Shown piece after piece: positions 58,617-64,000 of a stretch of DNA of 64,000 bases. Each line of letters opens with the position of its first letter. Position 1 is the stretch's first letter. A program made the position numbers and the translations under genes. The stretch covers positions 31,003,501 through 31,067,500 of the forward strand of contig CM050446.2 in the NCBI GenBank assembly GCA_027563935.2, read 5' to 3'. Under the pieces are notes generated by a model. It was not told the DNA's origin. It worked only from the letters and a program-made list of their open reading frames with translations, and did not search any database. The stretch is from Costus lasius. Taxonomy: Eukaryota; Streptophyta; Magnoliopsida; Zingiberales; Costaceae.

Positions 58617-59849
58617 GTGGTATCAGAGCTACTTGCGAGAAACACAAGGTGTACATTTGCTTGTGTGAAAAATTTTTTGGAAAATTTTTCTTCTATCCAT
58701 GCGCGTTTCACATAGAAAGCGTTTTTCATTCAAACTTCTTTTATCATTTTTATGGCCAAAATTTGGATTGTGTTTATGATGGATTTAAGACCAAAGGCGC
58801 ACGTAATTTTGTCAAGTAGGACGGGCATTGTGTCTTTGGACTGGCCGGGTCTCTTGATCTGACAAAATTGCCAGCCGATAGGGTCCATGAAATCATCATG
58901 AAAATTGATCCCAATTTAGCATAAATTTGATTGATAGAGTGCTTTGGATGGAGTTGGCGCATAAGGGGATAAAATTTGATTATTCTGGTTTTTCAAATTT
59001 TATATATGCGCCACTTGTCTCTTCCATGGGTTGATATGGTCATAGCGAGTGCCCTCCTGTTTTGTGATGTGGAAGCATGTTTCCACCTGTGATGATTGCT
59101 TGTAAAATCTTTTTACCACCTGCGTGTGGTTTTTCCCCTTCTTGATGTAAAATTTTCATCTTTCCTTAGAATAGATGTAGAATTGTTTACATAAGATAGG
59201 TTAAGGTTCATCAAAGACCACAAGGTGTCTTCTTCAACCGATTTCAGAGTGGCGCCAGCTTTGGAAGCGTGGTGATGGATTTGCGGTTGGAGGAAGGGAT
59301 GCTTGCTTTCGGCTTCTGGCATGGGCTGATCTGCTAAAGGGACTCGCAACCCTTGGATGCATGATAACATGTCACATGGCTCGTGACAAGTTATATGTAT
59401 GAAAAGGGCTATGACCATATCGACCAAACTAGCATGCCTGTGATGGTTTATTATTTTGTCCATAGCATGCCTGTGATGTTTTTCCTTTGCTGCCATAACC
59501 ATAGGAAAACTGCATGCTAGAAAAGAATAAAATAAACATGAAAAACTCTCATTGAAATATCAAGTCAATAGCCTTCTAACGCGTAGCCCTCATCAAACTA
59601 TCGATCGGTGGTGTTGTGAACAGTTTTCCACCCTCATGGGACACACCCACTTATCTTTAGAAGGTGTGTGGTGACAAAGATTTCCCCAGTCCAGTTTTAA
59701 CCTGGGCGTGCCTTCGCAAGGAATTCGTTGGCCCTGGGCATAACGGTTAGGACCAGACTTGACTAGTTTTTCATATGTCACTGACATGATGAATCACTAG
59801 AGGCAGCTGTTGAGAGGATAGGGTTCTGTGTTGTATCCAGCCCTCGCTG
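58617..59849 (+). other. Leader of B2 (family B), interrupted by A7
   Basis: Non-coding. From about 59550 it is recognisably related to the family A leader: aatatcaag, gccttctaacgcg, a ccactTATCTTtagaaggtg block and gaggcagc...tgtgttgtatcc occur in the same order. This shows A and B share ancestry and that this leader segment is the best-conserved non-coding part. The gag of B2 is not in the window. The right edge at A7 is approximate. Confidence 0.72.
58618..58629 (+). other. Primer-binding site of B2
   Basis: TGGTATCAGAGC, a perfect 12-base match to the initiator Met-tRNA complement, one base after the LTR end. Confidence 0.9.
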
Positions 59850-61018
59850 TGTAAGAATAAACCTAGGTCACATGCATTTCTAAAATTTTGCATGGGCGGA
59901 TAATCTAGGTTTCATGGATCGTTTGACTTGAGATATAATCAACCATACAAGGATAAGTTGAAGCATTACCATGGCCATAGATTTGAGTAGCGGCTTGGAA
60001 GAAGAAAGGGGAAAGGCGCCTCTTCTCCAAAGGAATCACACACAAGATGTTGATGGCTTCTTCCTTGTGCTTTTGTGCTAGCAAGGCACTAAGGAGTCCT
60101 TGATCGAAACTTGGAGACAAGATGTGCACCCCCTTGGCTTGTTTTTCTTCCTTGCGTGAAGATCAAGAAGAGATGCGAGAGGAGGATGATAGTAGAAGAG
60201 GTTTCAAAACCGATTTTCACCATAGGAAAGTTGCGGCTTCCAAATATGGTAAGTATCAAAATTGAAACTCCCTTCATTACTCACATGCGTTCACCTTAAG
60301 TGAACCAACCGAAACCTCCCTCTTAAATTGAACCATGCGTTCACACTAAGTGAACCGGTTCAATGTCATTTGGTTCAAGGACCAAATCAAACAAGCCCTG
60401 GTTTTGATCTAATTGAACCAAATGGTTCAAGATCCAACCACACATCTTATTGAACCTCTTGATCTTTATGATCAAGAATCATTTCTCCCGATCGAAGCTT
60501 ATCGATCATATGTCCTAATCAATCAAACATGATCAGACTAGATCTCACTTCCAATCAGAGTTTAAATTGCTTTAAACTGAACTAGAATAATTCCAGTCCA
60601 CACGATCTGACATAAGTAAGCCATATCATCAAATTGTGCGACCCTGAGGGTTTCCTTCATTGTCGGTAACGATAACTTACGTTATCACGATCAGAGAGGG
60701 GTATCTAGCAACACATCACTGTCTCCCGATATGAAGGAAAGAGTCTTCCAAGACTACTCCCAAATCACAGCACAAGTGTGAATCCAACTCACTTAGTATA
60801 CATGTTCCCTTTGCCACTGGATGTTCTCGTTGGATAAGCGTGTCAAGCCTGTAATTCCAACATGATGAGAATGGTTAGATCAGATGATCATAGTCATCTG
60901 GGTATGGCCATACACTTTCACAACCATCTCATCCAGGGGGCCCCTTTAGAACATCACACTCCAATTAGGAGAGGCAATCCTATATCTATCACTAGTGTCC
61001 TAACATGACTCATGGTCA
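59850..61018 (-). repeat. Truncated 3' LTR of A7
   Basis: Begins TGTAAG on the plus strand (edge uncertain by a few bases) and aligns with family A LTRs up to the catggtca at about 61018, lacking roughly the last 490 bases. AAACCTAG (59859-59866) pairs with CTAGGTTT (59905-59912). Its TCACTG/CAGTGA pair has decayed (cagaga near 60692), as expected of a dead copy. A roughly 9-base filler (61019-61027) joins it to pol. Confidence 0.8.
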
Positions 61019-61027
61019 CAGGGTCCT

Positions 61028-64000
61028 AGCATAAGGCGTATTGTCCATCTCATCTTTCTCAGACTGTGTTTGAGGACACAGGGTCTTTGAAAGATTCAGA
61101 CAATGTCTAACTAGAAGATATCCTCTTTTAGAATGTTCTAAATGGAATCTCTCCAGGACCTTATCGATGTAAGTACTCTGGCATAGCCCGAGAAGCCTAT
61201 TAGATCTATCTCTATAGATCTCCACACCTAATACATAGGCTGCTTCTCCTAAATCTTTCATCTGGAAACATTTTCTTAACCATGCTTTGACTGCATGCAG
61301 TTCAGGAATATCGTTTCCAATGATTAAAATATCATCGACGTAGAGGACTAGGAAAGTAATCACGCTCCCACTAAACCTCTTATATACACACGGGTCATCT
61401 TCATTTTTGATGAAACCAAATTCACAAACTGATTCATCAAAATGAATATTCCAGCTTCTCGATGCTTGTTTAAGTCCATAAATGGACTTCTTTAATTTGC
61501 ATATTTTATGACGTTCTGATGGATTGATGAAACCTTCAGGCTGTGTCATATACACATCCTCTTCCAGTTTTCCATTAAGGAAAGCGGTCTTCACATCCAT
61601 TTGCCAGATCTCATAATCATAATATGCTGCTATCGCGAGAATAATTCGAATGGACTTAAACATGGCTACAGGAGAGAAAGTTTCATCATAATCTATCCCG
61701 TAGATTTGTTTGAAACCTTTCGCAACTAGCCTGCCCTTATAGGTAACTACGTTACCATCCATGTCTTTCTTCTTTTTGAAGATCCACTTACATCCTATAG
61801 GGATTACTCCCTGAGGCTGATCAACCAGATCCCAGACTTGGTTGTCTGACATGGAGTCCATCTCGGCTCGCATAGCTTCAAGCCATCTTGCTGATTCCGG
61901 TCCACTGACCGCATCCGCATAAGTGAGGGGTTCATCATTAATGATGTAGACTCCATCATAGCGCTCAGGCTGACGACGGATCCTTCCCGATCTACGCGGT
62001 TCCCGTGATATCTGAGCCTCAGGTTGCTCAGTAACCTGATCTATTGGCTCAGGCTCATCCAACTGAACTTGACTACTTTGTCCCGCTTCTGGATTTTCAT
62101 CCAGCTTTATTTCTCTCCCACTGGCCTCTTGCAGAAGAAATTCCTTCTCAAGAAAAATAGCCGTTCGAGCAACAAATACTTTGTTCTCCTTGGGATCGTA
62201 GAAATAATAACCCTTAGTTTCTTTAGGATAACCGACAAAGACACATTTATCTGATATGCTCTCTAGTTTCCCAGAGGCGAGCTTTTTGACATAAGCCTCG
62301 CAACCCCAGATTTTTATAAATGTCAAGCTCGGCTGTTTCCCATACCATAATTCATATGGTGTCTTTGAAACGGCCTTGGATGGCACTCGGTTTAGCACCT
62401 TTGCAGCTGTTTCCAGTGCAAATCCCCAGAAGGAGTAAGGTAGAGTAGCATGACTCATCATAGAACGAACCATATCCAATAAGGTTCTATTTCTCCTCTC
62501 GGACACACCATTCCATTGCGGTGTTCCTGGTGGAGTGAGCTGTGACATAATCCCACACTCCTTCAGATAGTCAGTAAACTCACGACTCAAGTATTGTCCA
62601 CCTCGATCTAAACGAAGTGCCTTGATATTTCGGCCCAACTGATTTTGTACTTCATTTTTGAATTCTTTGAACTTGTCAAAAGATTCACTCTTATGTCTCA
62701 TAAGATAGACATAACCATACCTACTGAAATCATCAGTAAAAGTAATGAAGTATGAATAGCCACCTCTGGCATGTTTACTAAAAGGCCCACACACATCACT
62801 GTGAATAAGGTCAAGTAAACCTGAAGACCTTTCACCTTTATTGGAAAAAGGAGTCTTCGTCATTTTACCCATTAAACAAGCTTTGCATGTATCAAACTTT
62901 TCATAGGAGAATGATCCCAGCAGTCCATGATTATGCAACCGCTTAATGCGCTTCTTGTTAATATGGCCTGGACGACTATGCCATAGCAAGGTGCTATCAT
63001 CAGCATACTTGGCTTTCTTATTATCAATCTGTTGTACAGAACATTCCATGTCCAACATGTATAACCCATTGTTAATTGACCCAGTTGCATAAACAATATT
63101 ATCAAATGAAATACAACACTGTGAAGTTTTGCATTCAAAAGAAAAACCTTTCCTGACAAGAGCAGGAATAGAGATAATATTCTTAGTTATGCTTGGTACA
63201 AAATAACAATTGTCAAGTTCCAATACAAAACCAGATGGCAAAGAGATGTGATATTCTCCTACAGTAACAGCAGCAACCCGTGCCCCGTTTCCAACTCGTA
63301 GGTCCACCTCATGCTGTCCCACCTGTCTTCTTCTCTTGAGTTCCTGCATATTTGAACAAATGTGAACTCCACATGCAGTGTCCAACACCCATGAAATAGA
63401 AGAAGCTACCATGACTTCAGTCACGTAAATACCTGAGCCAGAAGTGAAAGGCTTGCTTCCCTTCTTCTCTCCTTGGAGCGCTTTACAGTCCTTCTTCCAG
63501 TGACCCAGCTGGCCACAATGGAAGCATCTGTTGTCCTTTGACCGCTTTATCTTTTATTTTAAAGCCTTGTTGTAGCTCTTGATAGGGGCTTTGCCCTTCT
63601 TCCCCTTCTTCTTGTTCCTTTGAATGAACCATTAAGACAGAGGATGAAGGCTTTCCTTTCTCAAGAGTCTGCTCTGTCGTGCAGAGCATATTCAGTAACT
63701 CTGCCGGTGTACAGTCGATCTTGTTCATATTAAAATTAATAATAAACGGATCGAAAGAAGCCGGGAGAGATTGCAAGATAATGTCTACAACAAGTTCCTG
63801 ATTGATGGTGTGTCCCAGTTTCTCTAGAGCCTCCTTGTACCCAATCATCTTGAGTACGTGAGCTCCCACTGGACTCCCTTTAGTCAGTTTGCTATGAAAG
63901 AAAAGTTTTGTCAAGTTATAGCATTCAGTCCTTGCCTATGCAGCGTACAACATCTTGAGATTTGCTACTATGTCAATAGCAGACAAATCTTCATGCTGAC
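61028..64000 (-). pseudogene. Decayed gag-pol of A7, truncated at both ends
   Basis: From Gag (open at the window edge) through zinc knuckle, protease (WVLDTACG), integrase and reverse transcriptase with YVDD, ending abruptly after the DNTPYA sequence near 61028, so RNase H is gone. Defects seen: TAG at 63936-63938 (CAG in sister copies), a one-base insertion at about 63619-63621 that shifts the frame near the end of the Gag basic linker, and TAA at 63554-63556 where A1 has TAG and intact copies have CAG. The long 802-codon frame from 63424 is open because the rest of pol was spared. Several otherwise constant residues are changed, for example HSRPGH in the pre-integrase zinc site and RLDRGGQY in the integrase core. 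Confidence 0.9.

Larger units (their letters stand above)
59850..64000 (-). mobile_element. Older, deleted family A-like copia element, copy A7 (runs off the window)
   Basis: Minus-strand element in the B2 leader. An incomplete 3' LTR is joined directly to the middle of pol, so about 1.2 kb (LTR 5' end, PPT and RNase H region) is missing. Its gag-pol is more divergent than in A1-A6 and carries stops and a frameshift. The 5' LTR lies beyond 64000. Neither TSD can be checked. Confidence 0.88.

Noticed and set aside
59113..59502. 129-aa minus-strand ORF in the B2 leader
   Set aside because: It is antisense to the element, lies in non-coding leader, and has no family motif or second copy to support it.
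1..64000. Host gene, CRISPR array, bacterial operon or defence system
   Set aside because: Every stretch is assigned to an LTR, leader or pol region of the nested retrotransposons or to the solo LTR, and no unrelated coding sequence remains.

Overview
The window reads as repeat-rich nuclear DNA of a seed plant, most likely an angiosperm with a large genome; the species cannot be told from the sequence. No host gene, tRNA gene, rRNA gene, CRISPR array or bacterial or viral genome was found. Essentially all of it is Ty1/copia-type LTR retrotransposons inserted into one another. Evidence: LTRs of the form TG...CA, 5-bp target-site duplications (TSDs), primer-binding sites (PBS) matching the 3' end of plant initiator Met-tRNA, polypurine tracts (PPT), and a single gag-pol reading frame of about 1294 codons in copia order (gag, protease, integrase, reverse transcriptase, RNase H).

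Two related families are present, named here for convenience. Family A is about 9.1 kb with LTRs of 1.67-1.71 kb and has seven copies (A1-A7). Family B has LTRs of about 2.2-2.4 kb; B1 and B2 are seen only as 5' LTR, PBS and leader. A and B share LTR starts and leader motifs, so they are sister families. There is also one 1.85-kb solo LTR of unrelated sequence.

Layout: A1 (+) runs 1-7434 and lies in the 5' LTR of B1. B1 LTR pieces are at 7435-7929, 9784-10085 and 37371-38173. They are split by the solo LTR (7930-9778, TSD caagg) and by A2 (-, 10086-37365, TSD caagg). A2 carries A5 (+, 12420-30607, TSD ataac) in its pol gene, and A5 carries A6 (-, 16222-25309, TSD aagat) in its gag. B2 starts at 38213, a few tens of bases past the B1 PBS. 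Its LTR is split by A3 (-, 38267-56438, TSD gtttg), whose 3' LTR is split by A4 (-, 38702-47768, TSD cacgt). The B2 LTR resumes at 56439 and ends at 58616. Its leader is interrupted from about 59850 to the window end by A7 (-), an older, partly deleted copy. Both stacks are four layers deep, and LTR-pair differences broadly follow nesting order (most in A2, fewest in A4).

Coding state: A3 and A4 have open, full-length gag-pol frames, and A4 also has two nearly identical LTRs, so A4 is the best candidate for an autonomous element. A2 and A5 are open or nearly open apart from nested insertions. A1, A5, A6 and A7 carry premature stops, six of seven at CAG codons.

The most interesting signal is not protein-coding. 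Several inverted repeats in LTRs and leader keep their pairing while their sequence changes between copies and families: a stem-loop near the LTR 3' end, two adjacent stem-loops just downstream of a TATA-like box, and two short hairpins in the leader. These look like conserved cis-acting RNA (or DNA) structures.
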